Shown: piece after piece, positions 35,911-45,336 of the stretch | Layout: each line of letters begins with the position of its first letter | How positions within the stretch are numbered: the first letter of the stretch is position 1 | Source: Streptomyces sp. BA2 | GTDB taxonomy: Bacteria; Actinomycetota; Actinomycetes; Streptomycetales; Streptomycetaceae | Reading direction: 5' to 3' | NCBI RefSeq assembly: GCF_009769735.1 | Contig: NZ_WSRO01000002.1 | Location: 2,363,501-2,427,500 of the forward strand | DNA length: 64,000 nucleotides | Program-made: the position numbers and the translations under genes | Notes under the pieces: model-generated | Database searches by the model: none | Told to the model about the DNA's origin: nothing | The model's input: only the letters and a program-made list of their open reading frames with translations

Positions 35911-37716
35911 GTGGCCGGGCGCATCGAGGATTACGCACTCATCGGAGACATGCAGACCGCTGCCCTGGTCTGCAGGGACGGCACAGTCGACTGGCTGTGC
36001 CTGCCCCGCTTCGACTCGCACGCCATCTTCGCCGGATTGCTCGGCACGGAGGAGCACGGATTCTGGCGCCTCGGGCCCGCTCACAGCCCCGACGCACCAC
36101 CGCCGACCGCCGCGCGGCGCACGTACCGCGGCGACTCGCTGATCCTGGAATCCGAGTGGGACACCCCGCGCGGCACGGTCCGCGTGACCGATTTCATGCC
36201 TCCGCGCGACACGGACGCGCCGCAGCTCGTGCGGATCGTCGAGGGTGTCAGCGGCCGGGTGCCGATGCGCTCCGCCCTGCGGATGCGGTTCAGCTACGGC
36301 CGCGTGGTGCCCTGGGTGCACAAGGTCGACGGGCGCACGGTGGCCGTCGCGGGGCCCGACTCGGTGTGGCTCGACACGTCGGCCGAGACCTTCGGCAAGG
36401 ACCTCACGACGTACTCGGACTTCACGGTCGCGCCCGGTGACCGGATCGCGTTCACCATCTCGTGGCAGCCCTCGCACAAGGAGCCGCCCGCGCCGGCCGA
36501 GCCCGAGAACGCCCTTGAGGCCACGCAGGACTTCTGGCGGGAGTGGGTCGAGCACTGCACGTACCACGGCCCGTACCGCGAGGCCGTGGTCCGCTCCCTG
36601 ATCACCCTGAAGGCCCTGACGTACGCCCCCACGGGCGGCATCGTCGCGGCGCCCACGACGTCGCTGCCGGAGGACATCGGGGGTTCCCGCAACTGGGACT
36701 ACCGCTACACGTGGCTGCGCGACGCCGCCATCACGCTCTCCTCGCTCCTGCGCACCGGGTACCGCGAGGAGGCCCGCGCCTGGCGCGAGTGGCTCCTGCG
36801 TGCGGTGGCGGGCGACCCCGAGAACCTCCAGATCATGTACGGCATCGCGGGCGAGCGTGAGCTCGGCGAGGCCGAGCTGGACTGGCTGCCGGGGTACGAG
36901 GGCTCCACACCGGTCCGGGCCGGCAACGGCGCCGCGCACCAGCTCCAGCTCGATGTGTACGGCGAGGTCACCGAGGCCCTGCACCTGGCGCACATGACGG
37001 GCCTGACCCGCAGCGACTATGCCTCGCTGCTCCAGCTCAAGCTGATCCGGTACCTGGAGACGCACTGGGACCAGCCCGACGAGGGCATCTGGGAGGTGCG
37101 CGGCCCGCGCCGCCACTTCGTGCACTCCAAGGTGATGGTCTGGGTCGCCGTCGACCGCACGATCAAGCTCATCGAGTCCGGCGACGCGGACGGCCCCCTG
37201 GACAAGTGGCGCGACCTGCGCGACGACATCCACCGGGACGTCTGCGAGAAGGGCTACGACAAGGAGCGGAACACGTTCACGCAGTCGTACGGCTCGAAGG
37301 AGCTGGACGCCTCGCTGCTGCTCATCCCGCAGATGGGCTTCCTGCCGCCCGACGACAAGCGCGTGATCGGCACGATCGAGGCGATCCAGCGGGAGCTCTC
37401 GACGTCGGACGGCTTCATCCTGCGCTACCCGACCGCGGGGGACGACGCGGGCGTGGACGGCCTTGAGGGCGACGAAGGCGCCTTCCTGGCCTGCTCGTTC
37501 TGGATGGCGGACGACCTGGCGATGATCGGCCGCGTCGACGAGGCCCGCAAGCTCTTCGAGAAGCTGCTCGCGCTCCGCAACGACCTGGGGCTGCTCGCCG
37601 AGGAGTGGGATCCGCGGCTGCAGCGCCAGGTCGGCAACTTCCCGCAGGCGTTCAGCCACGTGCCGCTGATCGACACGGCACTGCGTCTTACGGCCAGCGG
37701 GGCGTACGGCGGTTAG
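35911..37716 (+). CDS. Glycoside hydrolase family 15 protein (glucoamylase/trehalase-like)
   Basis: The protein starts AGRIEDYALIGDMQTAALVC, then has a beta-sandwich domain and an (alpha/alpha)6 barrel with the substrate-binding block SRNWDYRYTWLRDAAITL (about residue 265) and LLAEEWDP near 565, where the catalytic base is expected. Members of this actinobacterial subfamily have been described as trehalases or alpha-glucosidases; the substrate here is not fixed by sequence. It lacks a signal peptide, so it is intracellular. The GTG at 35911 has GGAG 6 bases upstream, whereas the ATG at 35905 directly abuts that site. Confidence 0.9.
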   Translation: MAGRIEDYALIGDMQTAALVCRDGTVDWLCLPRFDSHAIFAGLLGTEEHGFWRLGPAHSPDAPPPTAARRTYRGDSLILESEWDTPRGTVRVTDFMPPRDTDAPQLVRIVEGVSGRVPMRSALRMRFSYGRVVPWVHKVDGRTVAVAGPDSVWLDTSAETFGKDLTTYSDFTVAPGDRIAFTISWQPSHKEPPAPAEPENALEATQDFWREWVEHCTYHGPYREAVVRSLITLKALTYAPTGGIVAAPTTSLPEDIGGSRNWDYRYTWLRDAAITLSSLLRTGYREEARAWREWLLRAVAGDPENLQIMYGIAGERELGEAELDWLPGYEGSTPVRAGNGAAHQLQLDVYGEVTEALHLAHMTGLTRSDYASLLQLKLIRYLETHWDQPDEGIWEVRGPRRHFVHSKVMVWVAVDRTIKLIESGDADGPLDKWRDLRDDIHRDVCEKGYDKERNTFTQSYGSKELDASLLLIPQMGFLPPDDKRVIGTIEAIQRELSTSDGFILRYPTAGDDAGVDGLEGDEGAFLACSFWMADDLAMIGRVDEARKLFEKLLALRNDLGLLAEEWDPRLQRQVGNFPQAFSHVPLIDTALRLTASGAYGG

Positions 37717-37736
37717 CGAGGGTCGGCGAGGCCCTT

Positions 37737-39248
37737 TCAGGTCCGGACGGCGACGGGTTCCCCGTCGCCGTCCGTGCGTTCGGCCGCGTCCTCCAGGACG
37801 ATCCGGCCGATGATCTCGTAGCGGGCGGGCTGCTTCGCCCGCAGATACAGGCCGAGGCCGAGGCCCCCGAAGAAGACGAGGCCCACGATCCAGGGGATGG
37901 CCTTGAAGAAGAGGGAATCGGCGGCGCTGCCCGCCGCGGTGTCCATGTTGATCACGAGCAGGACGACGACGGCGATCATGCCGATGCCGCCGAGCAGCGG
38001 CGCGACCAGGGTCGTGAACCAGTGCCGGTCCTCGGGGTGGTTCTTGCGGAAGTAGCCGATGACGGCGAACGAGCAGAGGGTCTGCACGATGAGGATCGCC
38101 ATCGTGCCGAGGATCGCGAGCAGCGTGTAGAGGTGGATGTACGGGTCCTGTCCGGTGAGCCAGAAGGCGGCGACCAGCGCGACGGCGATCGCGGACTGGA
38201 CGTAGGAGGCGATGTACGGGGAGCCGTGCCTGGGGTGCGTGCGGCCGAGGCCGCGGTGCAGGAATCCCTCGCGCCCGATCGCGTACAGATAGCGCGAGGC
38301 GCACTGGTGGAAGGCCATGCCGCAGGCGAACGAGCCGGTGATCAGGAGCCATTGGAAGGTGTCGACCGCCCAGGCCCCGATGAAGGAGTGGGCCGGGTCG
38401 AAGAACAGGTCGAGCGGGCTGGTGGACTGCGAGACCTTCACCGAACCGGAGAGGCCGTTGCCCGCGATGGTCATCCAGGAGACGTAGATGTAGAAGAGTC
38501 CGACGCCGACGACCGAGACGAGGGTCGCGCGCGGGATGACCTTCTTGGGGTTGCGGGACTCCTCGCCGTACATGGCGGTGGACTCGAAGCCGACCCAGGA
38601 CCAGAAAGCGAAGAAGAGGCCGAGGCCGGCCGATGTGCCGGTGAAGGCGTTCTTCGGGTTGATCGGTTCGACGGGGATACCGTCGGGGCCGCCGCCGTGG
38701 ATCAGTACGGCGGTGGCGACGGCGAAGAGGACCGCGATCTCGGCGATCAGCATCACGCCGAGCGCCTTCGCTGTGAGGTTGATGTCGAAGTACGACAGGA
38801 CGACGGTGACGGCGAGCATCGCGGCCGCGTAGAGGATCCACGGCAGGTCGGCGCCGAGCTGATCATGGACGGTGGTCTTGGCGAAGTACGCGAAGACACC
38901 GACGATCGACGCCTCGAAGACGACGTACGCGAGGACGGCGAGCATCCCGGACGCCATGCCCGCTATGCGGCCGAGGCCGTGCGAGATGTAGCCGTAGAAG
39001 GCGCCGGCGGCGGTGATCCGCTTGGCCATGGCGACGTATCCGACCGAGAACACGGTCAGGACGAGCGTCGCGAAGAGATAGCCCGCGGGCGCTCCGGTGC
39101 CGTTGCCCGCGCCGACGGCGATGGGGAGGTTGCCGGTCATCGCCGTGATGGGCGCGGCGGTGGCGACCGCCATGAAGACGACGCCGACGAGGCCGACGGA
39201 GTTCGCCTTGAGACGGTGGACCTCGGGTGTGGTGGGTTGCTCTGGCAT
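37737..39248 (-). CDS. APC-superfamily amino acid permease
   Basis: This membrane protein of about 503 residues has about 12 helices. The N-terminal substrate block LVGVVFMAVATAAPITAMTGN is typical of the amino acid-polyamine-organocation family, and FFAFWSWVGFESTAMYGEES in helix 6 is the conserved signature. It would take up an amino acid or amine by cation coupling. The ATG at 39248 has AAGGGTG upstream. It is divergent from a PucR regulator, so its substrate may be a nitrogen source and the regulator may control it. Confidence 0.9.
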   Translation of the reverse strand: MPEQPTTPEVHRLKANSVGLVGVVFMAVATAAPITAMTGNLPIAVGAGNGTGAPAGYLFATLVLTVFSVGYVAMAKRITAAGAFYGYISHGLGRIAGMASGMLAVLAYVVFEASIVGVFAYFAKTTVHDQLGADLPWILYAAAMLAVTVVLSYFDINLTAKALGVMLIAEIAVLFAVATAVLIHGGGPDGIPVEPINPKNAFTGTSAGLGLFFAFWSWVGFESTAMYGEESRNPKKVIPRATLVSVVGVGLFYIYVSWMTIAGNGLSGSVKVSQSTSPLDLFFDPAHSFIGAWAVDTFQWLLITGSFACGMAFHQCASRYLYAIGREGFLHRGLGRTHPRHGSPYIASYVQSAIAVALVAAFWLTGQDPYIHLYTLLAILGTMAILIVQTLCSFAVIGYFRKNHPEDRHWFTTLVAPLLGGIGMIAVVVLLVINMDTAAGSAADSLFFKAIPWIVGLVFFGGLGLGLYLRAKQPARYEIIGRIVLEDAAERTDGDGEPVAVRT

Positions 39249-39353
39249 GGCGGGCACCCTTCCGTGGCGTGATGTACGCCACAACCGACAGGAGGTCGCG
39301 CAATTGACGTTCCGGGGCGACGAGTTGTCGGGTTATGAGCGGATCAGATCATT

Positions 39354-39383
39354 CCCGTAACGGGCCGGAGATGTTCCCGGAAC
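39354..39383. promoter_or_regulatory. Two short palindromes in the permease-PucR intergenic region
   Basis: CCCGTAACGGG (39354-39364) and GTTCCCGGAAC (39373-39383) are both perfect odd-length palindromes, 8 bases apart, between the divergent starts at 39248 and 39408. They are candidate operators for the PucR protein. Confidence 0.4.
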
Positions 39384-39407
39384 GTATGCGCAGGTACCGT
39401 CCGCCCC

Positions 39408-41045
39408 ATGGAAAGTCAGGGCACGCAGGGCACTCAGGGCGGCATCACCGTGCAGCGTGCCCTGGAACTTCCGGGTCTTCGCGGTGGACTGCCCGAGGTG
39501 GTCGCGGGCGCCGAGCGGCTGCAGCGCACGGTGCGGTGGGTGCACGCGGGCGAGGTGCCGAACATCGCCTCCCTCCTCAAGGGCGGCGAGCTGCTCCTGA
39601 CCACGGGCCTCGGCCTGGGCGCACGCCCCGCCGAGCAGCGTGCCTTCGTGCGCAAGCTCGCCGAGCGCGGTATCGCGGCGCTCGTCGTGGAGCTGGGCCC
39701 GCGCTTCACGCGGCTCCCCGCGGCGATCGTGGAGACGGCGCGCGCGGCCGGGCTTCCGCTGGTGCAGCTGCACCGCGAGGTGCCCTTCGTGACGGTCACC
39801 GAAGAGGTCCACACCGAGATCGTCAACGGCCACTACGCACTGCTCCAGCGGGCCGACGAGGTCCACCGGCGCTGCACGGAGGCGCTGCTCGGCGGGGGCG
39901 GCGTACCCCAGGTCCTGAACGTCCTCGCGGACTTCAGCGGCAACCCGGTGTTCCTGGAGACGGCGGACGGGCAGCTTCTGTACGCCGCCGGGGCGGGCAC
40001 GGAGTGTGCCGATCCGCTCCAGGTGTGGGAGGGGCTGCGGGGTCAGCACAAGGACGGGCCGCCCGCGGGTGCGCTGCTCGTCGACGTGCCGGGCGGCGGC
40101 CCCGGCTCGGGCTCGGTGCGCGCCCGGCTCGTGCTGCTCGCGGTGGAGTCCGCGCTGCTTCCGGTGCACCGGATCGCGGCGGAGCGGGCCGCGGGCTCGC
40201 TCGCGGTGGTTCTGATGCAGGCCCGGCAGGAGGAGGAACTCGCCGCGCGGGGCCGGGGCGACTTCCTGACCGACCTGGCGGAGGGGCGGATCCTGGCCGA
40301 CGACGCGCCGGCCCAGGCGCGGGTGCTCGGCTTCAAGCCCGGCGAGAGCCCGCTGCTCCCGGTCGTGATGCGGCTCGCGGACGGGCTGCCGCCGGGCGGC
40401 GGCTGGGCCGTGCTCGCGCGGGCGGTGGCGGAGGAGCTCGCGGCGGTGGGCGTGCCGGTGCTGCTCGGCGTACGTCCGGTCGAGGGGCGGGTCCCGCTGC
40501 TCCTTGGCCTCCGTACGGAATCCGAGCGCACCGCGGTGGCCGACCGGGTCGCCGCGGCGCTGCGGGCGGGCGTGGAGCGGGCGGGGATGCAGCGGGCCGG
40601 GGCGCTGCCGCCGGTCGTGGTGGTCGGGGTCGCGGGCGGCTGGGCGGCGGCATCGGCGGGGCTCCGGCACGCGGCGGAGACGGCGACGGCAGCGCAGGGC
40701 CTCATCGACCGCCCCTGGTACGACGCGCGGCGCCTGGACATCGACCTGCTGCTGTGGCGCCTGCACAACTACGACGACTCTGCGCTCGCGGCGTTCGTGG
40801 ACCGCGCGATCGGCCCGCTGCGCACCCACGACCGGCGCTCGAAGCCACCGCTGCTGCCCACCCTGCAGACGTATCTGGCCCATGCGGGACGCAAGGCGGA
40901 GACGGCGCGCGAACTGCACCTGAACCGTCAGACTCTCTACAACCGCCTCGCCCGGATCAGTGAACTCCTCGGCACGGACCTGGACGACCCGCAGACGGTG
41001 CTCGCGCTGAGCCTGGCGCTGCGCGCGCGTAGGCACGTGGCGTAG
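39408..41045 (+). CDS. PucR-family transcriptional regulator
   Basis: The 545-residue protein has the N-terminal PucR domain (ITVQRALELPGLRGGLPEVV; ASLLKGGELLLTTGLGLG), a GGDEF-like/CdaR middle region and a C-terminal helix-turn-helix (AETARELHLNRQTLYNRLAR). PucR proteins activate purine, amino acid or amine catabolism genes in response to metabolites. The ATG at 39408 is just after the shared intergenic region with the amino acid permease, its probable target. It is followed by a convergent glycosyltransferase. Confidence 0.93.
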   Translation: MESQGTQGTQGGITVQRALELPGLRGGLPEVVAGAERLQRTVRWVHAGEVPNIASLLKGGELLLTTGLGLGARPAEQRAFVRKLAERGIAALVVELGPRFTRLPAAIVETARAAGLPLVQLHREVPFVTVTEEVHTEIVNGHYALLQRADEVHRRCTEALLGGGGVPQVLNVLADFSGNPVFLETADGQLLYAAGAGTECADPLQVWEGLRGQHKDGPPAGALLVDVPGGGPGSGSVRARLVLLAVESALLPVHRIAAERAAGSLAVVLMQARQEEELAARGRGDFLTDLAEGRILADDAPAQARVLGFKPGESPLLPVVMRLADGLPPGGGWAVLARAVAEELAAVGVPVLLGVRPVEGRVPLLLGLRTESERTAVADRVAAALRAGVERAGMQRAGALPPVVVVGVAGGWAAASAGLRHAAETATAAQGLIDRPWYDARRLDIDLLLWRLHNYDDSALAAFVDRAIGPLRTHDRRSKPPLLPTLQTYLAHAGRKAETARELHLNRQTLYNRLARISELLGTDLDDPQTVLALSLALRARRHVA

Positions 41046-41069
41046 CGGCGCCGCCCCGGGACTACGGGG

Positions 41070-42206
41070 CTACGGACCGAAGGGCTGCGTCAACTCGTCG
41101 TAGACGCTGAGGACTTGAGTGACCGTTTCGTCCTCGGTCGGCCATGTCGCCGCCTGGGCCGTGCCCTTGTCCCTGAGCCGCTCCCCGAGCGCGGGGTCGG
41201 CGAGGAGGCGTGCGACGGCGGTGGCCAGGGCCTCGGCGTCGCCGTACGGGACGAGGACGGCGGCGTCGCCGACCAGTTCGGGGATGCCGCCGACAGAGGT
41301 CGCGACGAGCGGCACGCGCGCGTGCAGGGCTTCCTGGGCGAGCACGGAGCGGGACTCCCAACTGGTGGGCAGCACCACGAGATCGGCCGCCGCGAGCATC
41401 TCGGGCACGTCGTCGCGCCGCCCCACGAGCCGGACCGGGAGACCTTCGCCTTCGATGCGCCGCTGCAGAGCGCCGCGCTCCGGCCCCTCCCCGGCGATGA
41501 CGAGGAGCGGCAGGGGGTCGAGGTGGCGCCACGCGCGCGCGGCCTCCAGGAGGACGTCGTAGCCCCGCTGCCGTTCGAGCGTGCCGACGGTGACGATCAA
41601 CGGCCGCCCGACGGCGCCGAGTTCGGCGAGGGCCTTGTGGCGCAGACCCTCGGCGTCCTCGGCCGGCCCGGCAGCCGGCCGCGGCGCGGGGAACGTGACG
41701 GGGGCGAGGCGGGCGTCCCGCGCGCCCCTGCTGCGGGCGCGGTCCACGAGGTCGGACGAGGTGCCGAGGACCACGGCGGCGGCCTTGGCGACGCGTCGCT
41801 CCAGGAGGCGCAGAACGCGGGCGCGCGCTCCTTCCGCGTGCGCGCGCGTGTGCCAGGTGACGACGAGGGGGACGCGGCGGCCGGTGAGCGCAAGGGCGGC
41901 GCGGAGTGCGGCATGCAGTCCGTGCGCGTGCACGAGGTCGGCGTCGGCGCAGGCCACGCGGAGGGAGGCGACGGACGCGGGGTCGCTGCTGCGCGGTACG
42001 TGGACGTGTCGGGCGCCGGTGCCCGTCAGGTCGTAGGCGCCGACGGCTTCGGTGGGGGCACACACCGTGACCCGCACGCCCCGCGCCGCGAGGCCCGCGG
42101 CGAGCGACCTGACGTGGGCACTGCTGCCCGCGCTGCCACCGCCCAGTACTTGCACGGTGTGCAGGGGGGTCTGACCGTGCGGTGAGTGGCTGCTCACGTG
42201 GCTCAC
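41070..42206 (-). CDS. Family 4 glycosyltransferase
   Basis: This is a GT-B glycosyltransferase of 378 residues. The N-terminus has VQVLGGGSAGSSAHVRSLA, then DADLVHAHGLHAALRAAL. The C-terminal domain has VGTLERQRGYDVLLEAARAW and the E-x7-E pair in SWESRSVLAQEALHARVPLVAT, followed by GGIPELVGD. The donor and acceptor are unknown. It is close to a MraY-like protein, so a lipid-linked glycan is possible. The GTG at 42206 has AGGAG 10 bases upstream and is preferred to the GTG at 42197. Confidence 0.88.
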   Translation of the reverse strand: MSHVSSHSPHGQTPLHTVQVLGGGSAGSSAHVRSLAAGLAARGVRVTVCAPTEAVGAYDLTGTGARHVHVPRSSDPASVASLRVACADADLVHAHGLHAALRAALALTGRRVPLVVTWHTRAHAEGARARVLRLLERRVAKAAAVVLGTSSDLVDRARSRGARDARLAPVTFPAPRPAAGPAEDAEGLRHKALAELGAVGRPLIVTVGTLERQRGYDVLLEAARAWRHLDPLPLLVIAGEGPERGALQRRIEGEGLPVRLVGRRDDVPEMLAAADLVVLPTSWESRSVLAQEALHARVPLVATSVGGIPELVGDAAVLVPYGDAEALATAVARLLADPALGERLRDKGTAQAATWPTEDETVTQVLSVYDELTQPFGP

Positions 42207-42255
42207 GTAGCCGGGGCTCCTGGGTCGGCGTCGGGGGGCTGCGCCAAGGATGCCA

Positions 42256-42267
42256 GTCCGTACGGAC
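42256..42267. promoter_or_regulatory. 12-bp palindrome upstream of the glycosyltransferase
   Basis: GTCCGTACGGAC is a perfect palindrome 50 bases upstream of the GTG at 42206. It could be an operator, or a chance palindrome in GC-rich DNA. Confidence 0.3.
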
Positions 42268-42431
42268 GTTCCGGCACCGCCGAAAGGTCTCTTCCGTGGC
42301 GGGGCGGGCAACTCCCTGAGCCGGATCACCCACACGGGTGAGGACAACGGGGATCCAGCATCACGGACGACCTGCGCCCGCCGCATCTTCGCAGGGCCTT
42401 GGGGCGGCTTCGGCACGGCACAGCGGAGACG

Positions 42432-43223
42432 CTAGGCGGCCGAGCTCCCCGCCACCGCGCCGGCGCTGACCTTCTCTCCGTACACGGCCGCCGCGACAAG
42501 ACCCGCCGCATGCACGATGAGCCCCGCGCGGCCATTGCCGGCGACGACGGCCGCGCCGAGCGCCGCGCCCAGGGCATGCGCTCCCGCGTCGCCGATCATG
42601 GCCTGCTCCCCGATGTCCTCGGGCAGCACGGCCGCCGCGGCGCCCACGGAGGCGGCGGTGAGGACCCCGGCGGCGCCTTCGCGCAGCAGCCCTGGCGCCC
42701 CCAGCACGACCACCGCTCCGGCGGCCCTTCCGGGGCGTACGTCCACGAGGTTGACGAAGTGGGCGGTGCCCGCGATCACGACGCCCGCGAGGAGCTTGTC
42801 CACCGGCCGCTCCTTGAGCAACGCACCGGCGGCGAGCCCCGCCGCGCAGATCCCGAACAACTTCGCGGCCCCACTGGTCACTTCGCCGCCCCGCAGCGCA
42901 CCGAGGTGCGCGCGAAAGCCCCGGCGCGGATCACCGTCCCCCGCAACATCGTCGTACGCCCCGCAGGCTCCCGCCGCGAGCACGGCGAGCGCGGCGGCGG
43001 CGCGGGTCCTGGCGGGCAGAGCCACGACTCCGGCCGCGGCACCGAGGGCGGCGGCGGGCCCGGCGTACAACTCCACTGCCCGCCCCGCGTAGTTCTTCCG
43101 CTGCCAGCGGTCGGGGCCGCCGGGGGCGCGTGAGCGCAGCGCGGTGGTGGCCGCGCGGGTGACGGCGACCGCGCCGACGAGGGCCGGGAGACGCCGGGCA
43201 GAGGTGCGCTTGATCATGCGCAT
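42432..43223 (-). CDS. MraY/WecA-like membrane glycosyltransferase homologue
   Basis: The 263-residue protein is strongly hydrophobic with about eight helices. It contains HFVNLVDVRPGRAAGA and MIGDAGAHALGAALGA, which correspond to the N-x2-D-x2-DG and GD-x-G blocks of phospho-sugar polyprenyl-phosphate transferases, but the first Asp-Gly pair is altered to RPG and a loop Asp cluster (YDDVAGDGDPRRGFRAHL) is kept. It may move a sugar-phosphate to a lipid carrier or be a non-catalytic relative. The start is uncertain (ATG at 43223 or 43217, no clear ribosome site). Confidence 0.75.
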   Translation of the reverse strand: MRMIKRTSARRLPALVGAVAVTRAATTALRSRAPGGPDRWQRKNYAGRAVELYAGPAAALGAAAGVVALPARTRAAAALAVLAAGACGAYDDVAGDGDPRRGFRAHLGALRGGEVTSGAAKLFGICAAGLAAGALLKERPVDKLLAGVVIAGTAHFVNLVDVRPGRAAGAVVVLGAPGLLREGAAGVLTAASVGAAAAVLPEDIGEQAMIGDAGAHALGAALGAAVVAGNGRAGLIVHAAGLVAAAVYGEKVSAGAVAGSSAA

Positions 43224-43272
43224 CAGGGTACGGGGGCTGAAACTCCAGCCAGACCGCCGGGAGCCGGCATCT

Positions 43273-43299
43273 CAGCCCGTCCGGCGTTTGAGGACGAAC
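43273..43299. repeat. Dispersed Streptomyces intergenic repeat element
   Basis: The motif cagcccgtccggcgtttgag (from 43273, continuing gacgaac) resembles a sequence found many times between genes in Streptomyces genomes. It lies between the recN and MraY-like genes. No function is established. Confidence 0.55.
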
Positions 43300-43378
43300 A
43301 CGGCGAAGCCGGTGATCCGCGGTACCCAAGGCACGCCCCGCTGAAGGCGCCCCCGCCCGAGAAAAGCGCCCCCGCCCG

Positions 43379-45124
43379 TTACCCCTCCCCCCGAGCCGTC
43401 GCCAGCAACTCCTCCGCATGCGCCCGCGCGGTCTCCGAGTCCTCCTGGCCCGCCAGCATCCGGGACAGCTCCCGCACCCGGTCCTCCCCCTCGAGCACCA
43501 GCACTCCGGAGCGCGTGACGCTCCCGTCGTTCGTCTTCTCGACCAGCAGCTGCCGGTCGGCGAACGCCGCCACCTGCGGCAGATGCGTCACGACCACGAC
43601 CTGCGCGGACTTGGCGAGGCGGGCCAGCCTGCGGCCGATCTCGACCGCGGCCTTGCCGCCGACACCGGCGTCGACCTCGTCGAAGAGGTACGTCGGCACG
43701 GGGTCCGTGCCCGCGAAGACGACCTCGACGGCGAGCATCACGCGCGACAGCTCACCGCCGGACGCGCCCTTGGCGATCGGCCGGGGCGGGGCGCCCGGAT
43801 GCGGGGCCAGGAGGAGTTCCACCTCGTCCACGCCCGCCGGGCCGTACGCGACGAGGCGTCCGTCGACCGGCACACCGTCCGCGCCCTCGGGCACCTCCGT
43901 GGCGGTGATGTCGATCGTCACGCGCGCGTGCGGCATCGCGAGCGAGGCCAGCTCTTCGGTGACGGCTGCCGCGAACCGCGACGCCGCCTCCTGACGCGCG
44001 TCGGTCAACGCCTGGGCGAGTCCGGCGAGTTCAGACCGCAGCGCGTCCCGCTCGGCGGTCAGCTCCTCCAGACGGTCGTCGTCACCCTCGAGTTCGGTGA
44101 GCCGCGCGGCCCCCTCCTGGGCCCAGGCGAGCACGGCGTCGATGTCGGAGCCGTACTTCCGGGTCAGCTGGGTGAGCGCGGCCCGCCGTTCCTCCACCGC
44201 CGCGAGGCGCAGTGGATCGGCGTCGAGGTCATCGGCGTACCCCGCGAGCTCGCCCGCCACATCGCCAAGGAGGATTCCGATCTCGCCGATCCGCTCGGCG
44301 AGCGCGGCCAGGGCGGGGTCGTGGGAACGCACCGCCTCAAGAGCCCGGTGGGCGCCCGCCACCAGCGTCGTGGCGTCGACACCCTCCGGGTCCTCGGGGT
44401 TGCCCGCGAGCGCGGCGTGCGCGGACGTGGCGGCGGAGGCGAGGGCCTCCGCGTGGCCGAGCCGCTCGGCCTCTGCGGCCAGTTCGGTGTCCTCGCCCTC
44501 GCGCGGCTCCACGCCCGCGACCTCGTCGAGGCCGAAGCGCAGCAGATCGGCCTCCTGGGCCCGTTCACGCGCACGCGTGGTGATCTCGTCGACCTCGGTC
44601 GTCACGGCCCGCAGCCTGCGGTACGCGGCCGTGTACTTGGCCAGCGGCACGGTGACCGCGTCGCCCGCGTACCGGTCGAGGGCCCCGCGCTGCCGGGCCG
44701 GTTTGAGCAGGCCCTGCTGGTCCGTCTGGCCGTGCACCGCGACGAGGTCGTCGGCGAGTTCGGACAGCAGACCCACCGGTACGGACCGCCCGCCGAGGTG
44801 CGCACGAGAGCGCCCCTCCGCCGAGACCGTACGGCTGATCAGCAGCGCCCCGTCGTCGAGTTCGGCCCCCGCTTCCTCCGCGCGCACGGCAGCCGTGGCA
44901 TCCGCGGGCACAGTGATCCGCCCCTCCACCACCGCCGCCTTGGCGCCGATCCGCACCAAGGCGGGATCCGCGCGTCCGCCGAGCAGCAGGCCAAGGCTGG
45001 TGACCACCATCGTCTTGCCCGCACCGGTCTCGCCGGTCACGGCGGTGAACCCCGGCGACAGCTCGACCACCGCGTCGTCGATGACTCCGAGCGACCGTAT
45101 CCGCATCTCCTCCAACACGGACAC
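43379..45124 (-). CDS. recN: DNA repair protein RecN
   Basis: RecN is an SMC-like ATPase for double-strand break repair. Walker A AVTGETGAGKTMVVTSLGL (about residue 30), the coiled-coil middle (residues 150-340), the ABC signature AKGASGGELSRVMLAVEVV (about 440) and Walker B TYLFDEVDAGVGGKAA are all intact. The 581-residue length is normal. The start is GTG at 45124. In many actinobacteria recN directly follows tlyA and nadK; here an opposing permease gene lies between. Confidence 0.96.
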   Translation of the reverse strand: MSVLEEMRIRSLGVIDDAVVELSPGFTAVTGETGAGKTMVVTSLGLLLGGRADPALVRIGAKAAVVEGRITVPADATAAVRAEEAGAELDDGALLISRTVSAEGRSRAHLGGRSVPVGLLSELADDLVAVHGQTDQQGLLKPARQRGALDRYAGDAVTVPLAKYTAAYRRLRAVTTEVDEITTRARERAQEADLLRFGLDEVAGVEPREGEDTELAAEAERLGHAEALASAATSAHAALAGNPEDPEGVDATTLVAGAHRALEAVRSHDPALAALAERIGEIGILLGDVAGELAGYADDLDADPLRLAAVEERRAALTQLTRKYGSDIDAVLAWAQEGAARLTELEGDDDRLEELTAERDALRSELAGLAQALTDARQEAASRFAAAVTEELASLAMPHARVTIDITATEVPEGADGVPVDGRLVAYGPAGVDEVELLLAPHPGAPPRPIAKGASGGELSRVMLAVEVVFAGTDPVPTYLFDEVDAGVGGKAAVEIGRRLARLAKSAQVVVVTHLPQVAAFADRQLLVEKTNDGSVTRSGVLVLEGEDRVRELSRMLAGQEDSETARAHAEELLATARGEG

Positions 45125-45264
45125 GACCTTACGAGGTCATGGGCCAGGTGTGCGACGGCCCCTGGTCTCCTTCCACCTTCCTTCCACGAAGACGCAGGTG
45201 GCAAAGGCGGACCGAACGGACGCTGTCACTCGCAGGGGGTGGGGGTCTCTGGGGGCTGGCAGGG

Positions 45265-45336
45265 GTGGGGATTACCCCACCATGATCTTCCTGTCAGCCT
45301 CCTGGTGCACGGGTGACCCAGCACCCCACCATGATC
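45265..45336 (+). repeat. Direct repeat ccccaccatgatc and hairpin before the FtsX permease
   Basis: CCCCACCATGATC occurs at 45275-45287 and again at 45324-45336, 49 bases apart; the second copy includes the likely start codon. GTGGGG-ATTA-CCCCAC (45265-45280) forms a perfect hairpin overlapping the first copy. It may be a regulatory element or a duplicated start region. Confidence 0.55.

Noticed and set aside
37605..39272. 555-codon plus-strand frame opposite the amino acid permease
   Set aside because: Shadow of the permease gene; Glu/Asp/Arg/Gly-rich with no domain.
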